The notes below the pieces were generated by a model, which was given only the letters and a program-made list of their open reading frames with translations, was not told the DNA's origin and did not search any database. Below, one piece after another: positions 52,358 through 61,735 of a stretch of DNA of 64,000 nt; positions within the stretch are counted from its first letter, which is position 1, and every line of letters starts with the position of its first letter. This DNA comes from Maribacter forsetii DSM 18668 (GTDB lineage: Bacteria; Bacteroidota; Bacteroidia; Flavobacteriales; Flavobacteriaceae): contig NZ_JQLH01000001.1 of the NCBI RefSeq assembly GCF_000744105.1, positions 3,534,001 to 3,598,000 on the forward strand. The letters run 5' to 3'. Made by a program: the position numbers and the translations under genes.

Positions 52358-53881
52358 ATGAAGATGAACAAAAAAGTAATCTTAATGATATTAGACGGAT
52401 GGGGTAAATCTCCAAATCCTGAAGTATCTGCAGTAGATAAAGCCAATACTCCTTTTATAGATAGTTTATATACTAAATACGCTAACTCTAACCTTCTTAC
52501 AGATGGAATGAATGTTGGTTTGCCAGAAGGTCAAATGGGAAATAGCGAAGTTGGTCATATGAATTTGGGTGCCGGTAGAATCGTTTATCAAGATTTAGCT
52601 AAAATCAATAAGGCTGTTAAAGAGAATACGTTAAGTTCTGAACCTGTTTTAAGGAGCGCATTCGAGTATGCAAAAAAGAACAATAAAGATGTTCATTTTC
52701 TAGGTCTATTAAGTGATGGTGGAGTTCACAGCCATACCAACCATATTAAGGGCTTAATAGCTGCGGGTAAAGAATCTGGAGTTGAAAACATGTACTTACA
52801 TGCTTTTACAGATGGTAGGGATGTTGATCCTAAAAGTGGAAAAGGATTTTTAGAGGATATTGTAGACTATAGCGCAGATAAGAATACAAAGTTAGCTACG
52901 GTTATAGGTAGATACTACGCTATGGATCGTGATAAACGATGGGAACGCGTGAAAGAAGCCTACGATGTAATTGTTAATGCGGAAGGTGAGAAGTCTACCG
53001 ACATTGGTAAGACAATTCAAAAGAATTATGATGCGGACATTACTGATGAGTTTATAAAACCTATCGTGATGACCAATACAGATGGCACACCTATAGCCTC
53101 TGTAAAGGAAGATGATGTTGTCATCTTCTTTAACTTCAGAACGGATCGTGGTAGAGAATTAACTCAAGTATTAAGTCAGGTAGACATGCATGAGCAAAAC
53201 ATGCACAAATTGAACTTGTACTATGTTACTCTAACCAATTACGATGAGTCTTACAACAATGTTCATGTTGTTTATAATAAAGATAACATAGTAGAAACCC
53301 TTGGTGAAGTTTTGGCAAATGCCGGCAAAAAACAAATACGTATTGCCGAAACAGAAAAGTATCCTCACGTTACTTTCTTTTTCAATGGTGGTAGAGAAGT
53401 TCCCTTTGAAGGTGAATCTCGTATATTATGCCCTTCGCCAAAAGTAGCTACTTATGATTTACAGCCAGAAATGAGCGCTTATGAAATTAGGGATAAAATT
53501 ATTCCAGAAATACAACAAGGCGATGTAGATTTTATATGTTTGAACTTTGCTAATCCTGATATGGTTGGTCATACAGGTGTTATGGAAGCTGCCATTAAAG
53601 CCTGTGAAACGGTAGATGAATGCGCAAAAGACGTCATTACAGCAGCTATTGAGAAAGATTACTCAGTAATCGTAATTGCTGACCATGGTAACTGTGAGAC
53701 AATGGTAAATGAGGACGGCACGCCTAACACAGCACACACTACCAACCCTGTTCCCTTAATTTTAGTAGATAAAGATATACACCAAATTAAAGATGGTGTT
53801 TTAGGTGATATTGCACCTACAATTTTGAAATTAATAGGTGTAGAAAAGTCCGAATTTATGACCCAAAACTCGCTGGTGTAA
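52358..53881 (+). CDS. gpmI: 2,3-bisphosphoglycerate-independent phosphoglycerate mutase
   Basis: 507 residues, full length. It interconverts 3- and 2-phosphoglycerate in glycolysis and gluconeogenesis in the cytosol, using two manganese ions and a phosphoserine intermediate. Visible are the metal site ILDGWG, the nucleophile in MGNSEVGHMNLGAG (Ser63), HAFTDGRD, RYYAMDRDKRWER and the C-terminal metal motif ADHGNCE. Met3 (52364) is an alternative start. Followed after 30 bp by map. Confidence 0.96.
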   Translation: MKMNKKVILMILDGWGKSPNPEVSAVDKANTPFIDSLYTKYANSNLLTDGMNVGLPEGQMGNSEVGHMNLGAGRIVYQDLAKINKAVKENTLSSEPVLRSAFEYAKKNNKDVHFLGLLSDGGVHSHTNHIKGLIAAGKESGVENMYLHAFTDGRDVDPKSGKGFLEDIVDYSADKNTKLATVIGRYYAMDRDKRWERVKEAYDVIVNAEGEKSTDIGKTIQKNYDADITDEFIKPIVMTNTDGTPIASVKEDDVVIFFNFRTDRGRELTQVLSQVDMHEQNMHKLNLYYVTLTNYDESYNNVHVVYNKDNIVETLGEVLANAGKKQIRIAETEKYPHVTFFFNGGREVPFEGESRILCPSPKVATYDLQPEMSAYEIRDKIIPEIQQGDVDFICLNFANPDMVGHTGVMEAAIKACETVDECAKDVITAAIEKDYSVIVIADHGNCETMVNEDGTPNTAHTTNPVPLILVDKDIHQIKDGVLGDIAPTILKLIGVEKSEFMTQNSLV

Positions 53882-53911
53882 ATTTAGACTCATTAGAAAG
53901 GATAAGATTTT

Positions 53912-54730
53912 ATGATAAAAATAAAAACAGCCGAAGAAATTGAATTAATGCGTGAAAGCGCATTAATCGTTTCTAAAACTTTAGGAATGATTGCCTCTGA
54001 GGTAAAACCAGGGGTTACTACACTTCAGCTAGATACTTTGGCTGAAACCTTTATTCGTGATCACGGTGCCGTACCGGGATTTTTGGGTTTGTACGATTTT
54101 CCAAACTCTTTATGCATGAGCCCAAACGCTCAAGTGGTACATGGAATTCCAAATAACACACCTTTAGTTGAGGGCGATATAATTTCCATTGACTGTGGAG
54201 CTTTAAAAAATGAGTTTTACGGAGATCACGCTTATACTTTTAAGGTAGGAGAAGTTAGTCCTGAAATTGAAAAACTACTTGAGGTCACTAAAAAATCGTT
54301 GTATGTTGGTATACGAGAATTTAAAGTAGGAAACCGCGTTGGCGATGTTGGGTATGCTATCCAAAAATTCACTGAAGATCACGGTTATGGTGTGGTACGA
54401 GAATTAGTAGGTCATGGTCTTGGCAGAAAAATGCACGAAGGTCCAGAAATGCCAAATTATGGCAGACGTGGCAGAGGAAAGAAATTTGTTGAGGGAATGA
54501 CCGTTGCTATTGAACCTATGACAAACATGGGAACAAAGAGCATTAAACAACTTAAAGATGGCTGGACAATTCTTACGGCAGATGGTAAACCTAGCGCTCA
54601 TTTTGAACATGATGTTGCTATAGTAAACGGAAAACCCGAATTACTTTCTACCTTTAAATACATTTATGACGCTTTAGGGATTGTAAGTGATGAGGAAGAC
54701 GAGTTTACTTCATCTACCATGAAAAGTTAG
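53912..54730 (+). CDS. map: Type I methionine aminopeptidase
   Basis: 272 residues. It removes the N-terminal Met from new proteins. The five-ligand dimetal site is visible: SIDCG (Asp94), YGDHAYTF (Asp105), VGHGLGRKMH, the AIEPM glutamate and HFEHDVAI, with substrate His77 in VVHGIP. In many bacteria map is near secY. Here it sits between gpmI and a methyltransferase, 9 bp before the latter, probably as one operon. Confidence 0.96.
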   Translation: MIKIKTAEEIELMRESALIVSKTLGMIASEVKPGVTTLQLDTLAETFIRDHGAVPGFLGLYDFPNSLCMSPNAQVVHGIPNNTPLVEGDIISIDCGALKNEFYGDHAYTFKVGEVSPEIEKLLEVTKKSLYVGIREFKVGNRVGDVGYAIQKFTEDHGYGVVRELVGHGLGRKMHEGPEMPNYGRRGRGKKFVEGMTVAIEPMTNMGTKSIKQLKDGWTILTADGKPSAHFEHDVAIVNGKPELLSTFKYIYDALGIVSDEEDEFTSSTMKS

Positions 54731-54739
54731 GAAATACAG

Positions 54740-55504
54740 ATGAAGAAAATTTTTAAATTTTTTCTTAACCTTGTTCCAAGGCCTGTATTAATTTCCCTTA
54801 GCTATTTGGTAAAGCCTTTTTTTAAAGCATATTACCGAGGCAATACATATGAAGACCCTATTGACGGCAATACTTTTCGTAGCTTTTTACCTTATGGATA
54901 TGAAAGTCCGAGAGAAAATGTACTTTCTCCTTCTACCCTATCTTTAGAACGTCATCGTTTACTGTGGTTATTCCTGAAAGAGGAGACTGACTTTTTTACC
55001 GCCCCTTTGCATGTTTTACATTTTGCACCTGAACAAGCGTTTTATAAAAGATTCAGGAAGCTAAAAAACCTGAATTATGTTACCACAGACCTTAATTCAC
55101 CGTTGGCAGACGTAAAGGCCGATATTTGCAACCTGCCATTTGAAGATAACATGTTCGATGTAATTCTATGTAATCATGTTTTAGAGCATATACCAGACGA
55201 TACAAAAGCAATGTCTGAATTATATAGAATTCTAAAACCTGGTGGTTGGGGTATTTTTCAAATTCCACAAGATTTAAATAGATCCGAAACATTTGAAGAC
55301 GATAGTATTACCGACAAAGTGGAACGCGCTAAAATATTTGGTCAATATGACCACGTTCGTATTTACGGAAGAGATTACTTTGATAAATTAAGAGATATAG
55401 GTTTTACCGTAGAAGAAATAGATTTTACAAAAATTATGAGCCAAGAAAAAATAGATAGATATCGGTTGGCTCCGGGAGAAATTATTCCGGTAGTAAAAAA
55501 ATAG
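54740..55504 (+). CDS. Class I SAM-dependent methyltransferase
   Basis: 254 residues. The Methyltransf_11-like core (about 85-180) has VLHFAPEQAFYKRF in place of the usual glycine-rich motif I, then YVTTDLNSPLADVKADICNL, PFEDNMFDVILCNHVLEHI and RILKPGGWGIFQIP. The hydrophobic N-terminus (about 1-30) could associate with the membrane. The substrate is unknown. The stop codon abuts, with no gap, the stop codon of convergent apbE, and no terminator separates them. Confidence 0.85.
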   Translation: MKKIFKFFLNLVPRPVLISLSYLVKPFFKAYYRGNTYEDPIDGNTFRSFLPYGYESPRENVLSPSTLSLERHRLLWLFLKEETDFFTAPLHVLHFAPEQAFYKRFRKLKNLNYVTTDLNSPLADVKADICNLPFEDNMFDVILCNHVLEHIPDDTKAMSELYRILKPGGWGIFQIPQDLNRSETFEDDSITDKVERAKIFGQYDHVRIYGRDYFDKLRDIGFTVEEIDFTKIMSQEKIDRYRLAPGEIIPVVKK

Positions 55505-56518
55505 TTATTCTATTACAACAGTTTTAAATCCTTTGGTTAAGAATTCTTGTGTTTCCCCTTTCTCATCTAAATAAATGATATACGCCTCTAAACTATCATT
55601 ACCATTAACAATTTTAAATGCCTCATCTAAATCCATCGCCATAAATGAAGTAGCATAGGCATCTGCCGTAGCGCAATTAGCTGCCAAAATAGTAACCGCA
55701 AGCGTATGTGATTGTTGGGTATATCCAGTTTTCGGATTTACAGTATGTACATACTTTTTACCCGTTTCTTCATCTATTCTGAATTTTCTATAATTTCCTG
55801 AAGAAGCTAAAGCCCTATCCTCTAAATGAATTAGTATTTTGGTAGCTCTACTCCCTTCCATTTCAGGATCATCAATACCAACTGTCCAAAACTTATCTTT
55901 AATGGTATTTTTACCTTTTGCAACCAATTCACCACCTACTTCTATAAGGTAATTCTCAATATCTTTAGCATCTAACATAGCCGCTAACCTATCAATTGCA
56001 TACCCCTTTGCAATGGCATTAAAATCCATATAAATATTAGGATTGGTCTTTATAATGTGATTTTCCTCATCCAACTTAATTTTATCTAAACCTACATAAT
56101 TCAATAAACTATCTATTTTCAAGCTATCCATTGAAATTTTTTGTCCTGGTCCAAAACCCCAAGCATTTACCAAGGTACCTACCGTAGGATCAAAAAAACC
56201 ATCAGTCTCATGATGAATAGTTTTTGAAAGCTCAAAAACTTCTTTGAACATAGCATCTACAACAATAGAACTATCTCCTTTATTAATTCTGGAAATATCG
56301 GACTCTGGTATATATGTAGATAAAGATTGATTAATTACAGCAAATACAGAGTCAATCTCTTGTTGTAAATCCATCTCTTCAGGTGTAATAGAAATAATAC
56401 TATAAGAAGTACCTAATGCCCCTCCAGTGTTTTGATTGCGAACACCGACCTCATTATTCTGCTTGCAAGATTGAAACAATCCTATAACAAGCGCTGTTAC
56501 TAAAATACATTTTTTCAT
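55505..56518 (-). CDS. apbE: FAD:protein FMN transferase
   Basis: 337 residues with a lipoprotein signal (Cys18 in GLFQSCKQN), so it is membrane-attached and probably periplasm-facing. ApbE motifs seen: GTSYSI, DFNAIAKGYAIDRLA, LIEVGGELVAKG, then the metal-binding segment CATADAYATSFMAMD. It transfers FMN from FAD to threonines of NqrB and NqrC, whose operon lies just upstream on the same strand. The start overlaps the 120-residue gene by 4 bp, indicating coupling. Confidence 0.94.
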   Translation of the reverse strand: MKKCILVTALVIGLFQSCKQNNEVGVRNQNTGGALGTSYSIISITPEEMDLQQEIDSVFAVINQSLSTYIPESDISRINKGDSSIVVDAMFKEVFELSKTIHHETDGFFDPTVGTLVNAWGFGPGQKISMDSLKIDSLLNYVGLDKIKLDEENHIIKTNPNIYMDFNAIAKGYAIDRLAAMLDAKDIENYLIEVGGELVAKGKNTIKDKFWTVGIDDPEMEGSRATKILIHLEDRALASSGNYRKFRIDEETGKKYVHTVNPKTGYTQQSHTLAVTILAANCATADAYATSFMAMDLDEAFKIVNGNDSLEAYIIYLDEKGETQEFLTKGFKTVVIE

Positions 56519-56877
56519 ATCTCAACTAAACCATCATAATCAACAATATATTCTTCATCTAAATAAACCGGTAAATTATGGTCTGTAGCATTAACTAAAC
56601 CTACCCCTGCATAAAATGTCGTAGCTTCAAATTTAATGGCATGATCCTTCATTTTTTTAAGGTCAGACATAAAGAAGTCCATATCCTTTGGGTCACCAGG
56701 GTATTCAATAGCCTTTACCACAACAAAGCGCATCTTTTTGTCCTTAGTGCACACAAATTGTGGATTCTTACGCAATTCACTATTAACGGCTAAAAATTCA
56801 AATCCCGCTTCTTCCAATTGTTTTCCAACAATATTCATGGCTAAATTATGAAGTTCTTGTTCTGTTAGTACATGCAT
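56515..56877 (-). CDS. Unassigned 120-residue protein between nqrF and apbE
   Basis: No known family recognised with confidence. It is soluble with no signal peptide. The N-terminal helix and following strands (IVGKQLEEAGFEFLAVNSEL, FVCTKDKKMRFVVVKAIEYP) recall the core of YraN/PDDEXK-type folds, but the acidic catalytic residues are not obvious. In some flavobacterial genomes a gene at this place is labelled an Nqr component, probably by location only. It overlaps apbE by 4 bp and follows the nqrF terminator. Confidence 0.75.
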   Translation of the reverse strand: MHVLTEQELHNLAMNIVGKQLEEAGFEFLAVNSELRKNPQFVCTKDKKMRFVVVKAIEYPGDPKDMDFFMSDLKKMKDHAIKFEATTFYAGVGLVNATDHNLPVYLDEEYIVDYDGLVEI

Positions 56878-56896
56878 TTAAATATCTTTTTTATAA

Positions 56897-56925
56897 AAAA
56901 ACCGATACATTACATATCGGTTTTT
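56897..56925 (-). terminator. Terminator or attenuator after nqrF
   Basis: AAAAACCGATA pairs with TATCGGTTTTT (11-bp perfect stem, 7-nt loop) between the nqrF stop codon (56953) and the next gene. It would separate nqrABCDEF from the 120-residue gene and apbE, fully or partly. Confidence 0.75.
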
Positions 56926-56952
56926 ATACTATTTACTTAAAGACTTAAAAGA

Positions 56953-58260
56953 TTATCCTCCAAAGTCATCAAAACGTATATGCTCATCTGGGATACCGAA
57001 ATCCTCACCCATCTTCTGAACAGCTTTGTTCATTAATGGAGGTCCACAGAAATAAAGTTCAATATCTTCTGGAGACTCATGAAGGCTTAAATAGTTATCA
57101 ATTACACAATTGTGTATAAACCCAACGAAACCATCTCCAGGAGCATCTATATTCTCTTTTACTTTCCAATTATCCTCTTCTTGTGGCTCTGAAAGTGCCA
57201 AGTAGAATTTGAAATTTGGAAACTCTTCTTCTAACTTATAGAAATGATCTAAATAGAATAATTCTCTTTTAGAACGACCACCATACCAGTATGTTACTTT
57301 TCTATCGGTCTTTAATGTTTTGAACAAGTGATATAAGTGCGAACGCATTGGCGCCATACCTGCACCACCACCTACGTAAAGCATTTCTGAATCAGACTCA
57401 TTAATGAAGAATTCACCGTAAGGTCCAGAAATAGTACAATCGTCACCAGGCTTTAGGTTAAAAATGTAAGATGACGCAACACCAGGGTTAACATCCATCC
57501 AACCATTCTTAGCACGATCCCATGGCGGCGTAGCTATACGTACATTCAACATAATCTCTCTACCTTCAGCAGGGAAAGAAGCCATTGAATACGCTCTTTC
57601 AACCGTTTCAGGATTCTTCATTGTTAAAGGCCACAGGTTGAATTTATCCCACTCAGCTTGGAACTTATCCGGAGTCTCATGTTCCTCTGGGTGTGCTGTA
57701 ATATCAATATCAGCATATTTAACCTCACACTCAGGAATTTCAATTTGAATATAACCACCAGCTTTGTAGCCCATATCCTCAGGAATCTCAACTACAAACT
57801 CTTTAATAAAAGATGCTACGTTATAGTTACGCACCACTTTTGCAGGCCATTTTTTAATACCAAATACCTCTTCTGGAATGGTAATCTCCATGTCTTGCTT
57901 CACCTTAACTTGACAGGCTAAACGAGCACCATGGTTTAATTCTTTTTTAGAGAAATGCGGTGTTTCAGTTGGTAGTGCTTCACCTCCACCAGAAAGTACG
58001 TGACACTCACATTGAATACATGTTCCACCACCACCACAGGCAGATGGTAAAAACACTTTTTGGTTACCTAAGGTAGATAGCAAAGATCCACCAGATGCAA
58101 CTTCAATTTTCTTTTCTCCATTTATCGTAATGGTCACAGGACCTGATGGAGATAATTTTTGCTTGGTAAACAGAAGCAATGCTACTAACACCATCAACAG
58201 TATTAGAAATGCGACAACAGTTATTAGTATTGTTCCGCCAGTACTTGCAGCTAAAATCAT
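56953..58260 (-). CDS. nqrF: Na+-translocating NADH:quinone reductase subunit F
   Basis: 435 residues. It is the electron-input subunit: NADH to FAD to a [2Fe-2S] cluster. One N-terminal membrane helix (about 10-31) is followed by the ferredoxin domain with ACGGGGTCIQCECHV and later LACQ (Cys75, 81, 84, 116, the normal spacing). The FAD motif RAYSMASFP and NADH site YVGGGAGMAPMRSHL are also present. Last gene of the six-gene operon, 2 bp after nqrE; a terminator follows. Confidence 0.97.
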   Translation of the reverse strand: MILAASTGGTILITVVAFLILLMVLVALLLFTKQKLSPSGPVTITINGEKKIEVASGGSLLSTLGNQKVFLPSACGGGGTCIQCECHVLSGGGEALPTETPHFSKKELNHGARLACQVKVKQDMEITIPEEVFGIKKWPAKVVRNYNVASFIKEFVVEIPEDMGYKAGGYIQIEIPECEVKYADIDITAHPEEHETPDKFQAEWDKFNLWPLTMKNPETVERAYSMASFPAEGREIMLNVRIATPPWDRAKNGWMDVNPGVASSYIFNLKPGDDCTISGPYGEFFINESDSEMLYVGGGAGMAPMRSHLYHLFKTLKTDRKVTYWYGGRSKRELFYLDHFYKLEEEFPNFKFYLALSEPQEEDNWKVKENIDAPGDGFVGFIHNCVIDNYLSLHESPEDIELYFCGPPLMNKAVQKMGEDFGIPDEHIRFDDFGG

Positions 58261-58262
58261 AA

Positions 58263-59024
58263 TTATTTGTTTACGTCGTTATAAGAAATAACTTTTTCGT
58301 CTATTTCTTCGTTCTTATCTACTACTACCTCTTCTTTAACAGGAGTTATCATTTCTGGCTGAACCTGATTAACCTGCTCATTAGCTTCTTCAGCATCATC
58401 ACCGCCACCGGTTAACATACCACCAAAACTCTGAAAGCCAATTCCCATAAGACCGGTAATGATAAATGTAATACCCAAACCTCTTAAAGGAGCAGGAACA
58501 TTACTATATCTAATTTTCTCACGAATGGCGGCAATCGCCAAAATTGCCAAGAACCAACCAATACCAGAACTTACACCGTAGTTAAAAGCCAAACCAAAAG
58601 TTTCAATTTCTCTTGCCTGCATGAATAATGATCCACCAAGAATTGCACAGTTTACCGCAATCAAAGGCAAGAAAATACCCAATGAGTTATATAAAGAAGG
58701 TGAAAATTTCTCTACCACAATCTCTACCAGTTGTACCATTGTTGCAATGGTAGCAATGAATAGGATAAAGGATAGAAAGCTAAGGTTGTAATCTGCATAT
58801 TCAGGACCTAGCCAAACTAATGCACCATCTTGCAACAAATATTTATCTAACAACCAGTTCATAGGTACTGTAACCGCCAATACGAATATTACAGCAGCAC
58901 CTAAACCAACTGCAGTAGCCACTTTCTTGGATACCGCTAAATAAGAACACATCCCCAAGAACACGGCAAATACCATGTTATCGATAAAGATGGACTTAAA
59001 AAATAATTCTACATGTTCTAACAT
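58263..59024 (-). CDS. nqrE: Na+-translocating NADH:quinone reductase subunit E, with C-terminal extension
   Basis: 253 residues against about 200 in most bacteria. Six membrane helices with the conserved FIDNMVFAVFLGMC start and LPLIAVNCAILGG. About 45 extra acidic residues follow the last helix (from GGGDDAEEANEQVNQVQPEM). The family member is an integral subunit involved in coupling Na+ transport. The role of the tail is unknown. It lies 20 bp after nqrD and 2 bp before nqrF. Confidence 0.96.
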   Translation of the reverse strand: MLEHVELFFKSIFIDNMVFAVFLGMCSYLAVSKKVATAVGLGAAVIFVLAVTVPMNWLLDKYLLQDGALVWLGPEYADYNLSFLSFILFIATIATMVQLVEIVVEKFSPSLYNSLGIFLPLIAVNCAILGGSLFMQAREIETFGLAFNYGVSSGIGWFLAILAIAAIREKIRYSNVPAPLRGLGITFIITGLMGIGFQSFGGMLTGGGDDAEEANEQVNQVQPEMITPVKEEVVVDKNEEIDEKVISYNDVNK

Positions 59025-59044
59025 AATTTCTTCTTAAATGTCGT

Positions 59045-59692
59045 TTAATTCTCTTCTACAAGTGCAGGATTTCTTGAACGTTGTACCCAAATGATAATAC
59101 CTACTACAATCAATGCCGCAGGCGGTATAATCATAAAACCGTTATTCTCATAACCGGTAGCATATAGACCTGTTTTCTCGATTGGATCCCCCAATACAGG
59201 TATACCGAATAAGGTACCAGAACCTAATAATTCCCTAAAGAAACCGACTATTATTAAGATTACACCGTAACCTAAAGAGTTACCAATACCGTCTAAAAAT
59301 GAACGCCATGGTCCATTTGCCAATGCAAATGCCTCAAAACGACCCATAATAATGCAGTTCGTAATAATAAGACCAACAAATACCGCTAAGGTTTTACTTA
59401 ATTCATAAGCAAAAGCTTTTAGTACCTGATCCACAATAATTACCAAGGTAGCAACAACAATAAGTTGAACGATAATTCTAATTTTGGAAGGAATAATGTT
59501 TCTCATTAAAGAGATTACCACGTTACCCGCTCCTAAAACGAACATTACAGAAATTGCCATCACCAAAGATGCTTTCAACTCTGCTGTAATTGCCAATGCA
59601 GAACAAATACCTAATACCTGAATAGTAATTGGGTTATTGTCCGCTAATGGATCCGTAATAAGATTTGTATCTTTTTTTGATAGTAGTGCCAT
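59045..59692 (-). CDS. nqrD: Na+-translocating NADH:quinone reductase subunit D
   Basis: 215 residues, normal length. Six hydrophobic helices with NPITIQVLGICSALAIT, FVGLIITNCIIMGR and LGYGVILIIVGFFRELLG, typical of NqrD/RnfE. It pairs with NqrE as the inverted-topology membrane core. The nqrC stop codon is 1 bp upstream. Confidence 0.96.
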   Translation of the reverse strand: MALLSKKDTNLITDPLADNNPITIQVLGICSALAITAELKASLVMAISVMFVLGAGNVVISLMRNIIPSKIRIIVQLIVVATLVIIVDQVLKAFAYELSKTLAVFVGLIITNCIIMGRFEAFALANGPWRSFLDGIGNSLGYGVILIIVGFFRELLGSGTLFGIPVLGDPIEKTGLYATGYENNGFMIIPPAALIVVGIIIWVQRSRNPALVEEN

Positions 59693-59693
59693 A

Positions 59694-60446
59694 TTACTTT
59701 ACTCTAATTGTTTCTAAATAAGGTTTGTATAATTTGACAGTTTCGCTGATCATAGCAGAAACACCGTTACCGGTAATGGTAGCACCAGCTAAGGCATCTA
59801 CTTCATTATCATCTTTTGTTTTGTTCAATGGATCATTGTTACCCTTAGCAACAGAGATACCAGCATATTTGGTACCATCAAGAATGGTCTCACCTTTAAA
59901 ATCGTCCATGAAATAACGCATTTTAATATTGGCACCTAAACCTGGGGTTTCCCCTTTGTGATCAAAATATACACCTTGAACAGTCATTGTATCATCTAAG
60001 GCGATAAAACCCCAAATAGCATCCCAAAGACCTTTACCGTACATAGGAACGATGTAAAACTTCTCACCTTCTTTTTCTCCAATGAATACGGGTAATTTAT
60101 AATCCTCACCCTTTTTCATAGCAGCTAATTGCTTTTTTAAATCAATTAAATAAGCCTCGTTATCTTCAGTGATTTTATCACCCTGTATAACCAATTGCTC
60201 TTTGATATAACTTGCAAACTCATTTTCAACAACATCTGTTGGAATAAAGTTAACACTACCCGTATCATCTCCATTTTCATTAACACCCATTGCGTAAAGA
60301 ATGTTTTGCTGCTTCTCAAAACGTTCATTCTCTTTGATGTTAGGGCTTAAAAATGAAGCCAAAAACGCAAGTATTGACCCAACTACCACAACCATAACAG
60401 CAGCAAAAACTACTGTATAAACGTTACTATCTGTCTTTAGTGCCAT
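59694..60446 (-). CDS. nqrC: Na+-translocating NADH:quinone reductase subunit C (covalent FMN)
   Basis: 250 residues. A single N-terminal membrane helix (about 12-33) anchors a periplasmic flavodoxin-like domain. The flavinylation motif DALAGATITGNG (about 217-228) holds the threonine that receives FMN from ApbE. Also GYWGF-type equivalent GLWDAIWGFIAL and GETPGLGANI. The apbE gene is nearby, consistent with this. Spacing to nqrB is 2 bp. Confidence 0.96.
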   Translation of the reverse strand: MALKTDSNVYTVVFAAVMVVVVGSILAFLASFLSPNIKENERFEKQQNILYAMGVNENGDDTGSVNFIPTDVVENEFASYIKEQLVIQGDKITEDNEAYLIDLKKQLAAMKKGEDYKLPVFIGEKEGEKFYIVPMYGKGLWDAIWGFIALDDTMTVQGVYFDHKGETPGLGANIKMRYFMDDFKGETILDGTKYAGISVAKGNNDPLNKTKDDNEVDALAGATITGNGVSAMISETVKLYKPYLETIRVK

Positions 60447-60448
60447 AA

Positions 60449-61732
60449 TTAAACTGTTTCAGCTTTAAGTTCTTCTGCTTTACCATCTGAATCTTTAGGA
60501 TAGATAGTAGCATTCTTTAATCTGTTCATTCTATTCTTAATATTGCCCCTAACCACGTAGTGATCAATTGTTGGTGCGAATACATTCATTAACAATATTG
60601 CTAAGAAAACACCCTCTGGGTACGCAGGGTTGAATACACGAATCATTACCGAGATAAACCCAATAAAGAAACCATAATACCATTTCCCCTTATTTGTTTG
60701 TGAACCAGTTACAGGGTCGGTAGCCATATATACAATACCAAATGCTAAACCACCTACTATTAAATGTTTCCAGAAATCGAAACTCATTAAACCGTAAAAC
60801 TTACTAGATTCTGCAATCCATCCAAATTCCACTACTTGATTGAAGATTAAGCCCATCACCAAAGAACCAATAACAGCACTTAGCATAATTCTCCAACTAG
60901 CGATTTTAGTGAATATCAAGAATAATCCTCCTAAAAGAATTAAGAATGCCGATGTTTCACCAACTGAACCAGGTATAAAACCGAAGAACATATCAGAAAC
61001 CGAGTACGACATTTCAGCACCTTTATTCTGCGCTAAGAATCCTAATATGGTTTCTCCTGAAAATGCATCAACGTTAGTTGCACCTGCTAAAATTTCTTCT
61101 GATCTTTCTCTTGCTCCGTAAACCCATACTTTATCACCACTCATCCAAGTAGGATAAGCGAAAAACAAGAATGCTCTAATTGTTAAGGCAGGATTTAGAA
61201 TATTCATTCCCGTACCTCCAAAAACTTCTTTACCGATAACAACTCCGAAAACTACTGCTACCGATAACATCCATAGTGGCGTATCAACAGGAACTATTAA
61301 CGGCACCAACATACCAGTTACCAAGTAACCTTCTTCTACTTCATGCCCTTTTATTACCGCAAAAATAAATTCAACGATAAGACCCACTGCATAAGAAACA
61401 ACAACCAACGGCAATACCTTAATAATACCGATCCAGAAATTATCCCAAGTAAGGAAATCGTTCATTAAAGAAAAATCTGCCGGAAATCCGTTTATTGCAG
61501 AATAGTGTTGATAACCTGCATTGAACATAGAAAATATCAACACCGGTACCAGTGCCATTATTACCGTGTTCATCGTACGCTTTAAATCATCTGCAGATTT
61601 TACATGTGTACCACCTGCATGCGTAGTTTCATCTGGCGAAAACAAAAAAGTATGAAAGGCATTAAAGGCAGGAGCCATTTTCTTACCCTGATACTTCAGT
61701 TTAAGTTCGTGTAATTTGCTTTTTAAACTCAT
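60449..61732 (-). CDS. nqrB: Na+-translocating NADH:quinone reductase subunit B (covalent FMN)
   Basis: 427 residues, multi-spanning, normal length. GGTGMNILNPALTIRAFLFF and the final VRVFNPAYPEGV-like segment are typical; here the latter reads IRVFNPAYPEGVFLAILLMN. The covalent-FMN site is VDAFSGETILG (Thr near 228), where an Ala commonly seen before the Thr (SGAT) is Glu. It also carries riboflavin and the quinone site in characterised homologues. Fused by 3-bp spacing to nqrA. Confidence 0.96.
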   Translation of the reverse strand: MSLKSKLHELKLKYQGKKMAPAFNAFHTFLFSPDETTHAGGTHVKSADDLKRTMNTVIMALVPVLIFSMFNAGYQHYSAINGFPADFSLMNDFLTWDNFWIGIIKVLPLVVVSYAVGLIVEFIFAVIKGHEVEEGYLVTGMLVPLIVPVDTPLWMLSVAVVFGVVIGKEVFGGTGMNILNPALTIRAFLFFAYPTWMSGDKVWVYGARERSEEILAGATNVDAFSGETILGFLAQNKGAEMSYSVSDMFFGFIPGSVGETSAFLILLGGLFLIFTKIASWRIMLSAVIGSLVMGLIFNQVVEFGWIAESSKFYGLMSFDFWKHLIVGGLAFGIVYMATDPVTGSQTNKGKWYYGFFIGFISVMIRVFNPAYPEGVFLAILLMNVFAPTIDHYVVRGNIKNRMNRLKNATIYPKDSDGKAEELKAETV

Positions 61733-61735
61733 TTC

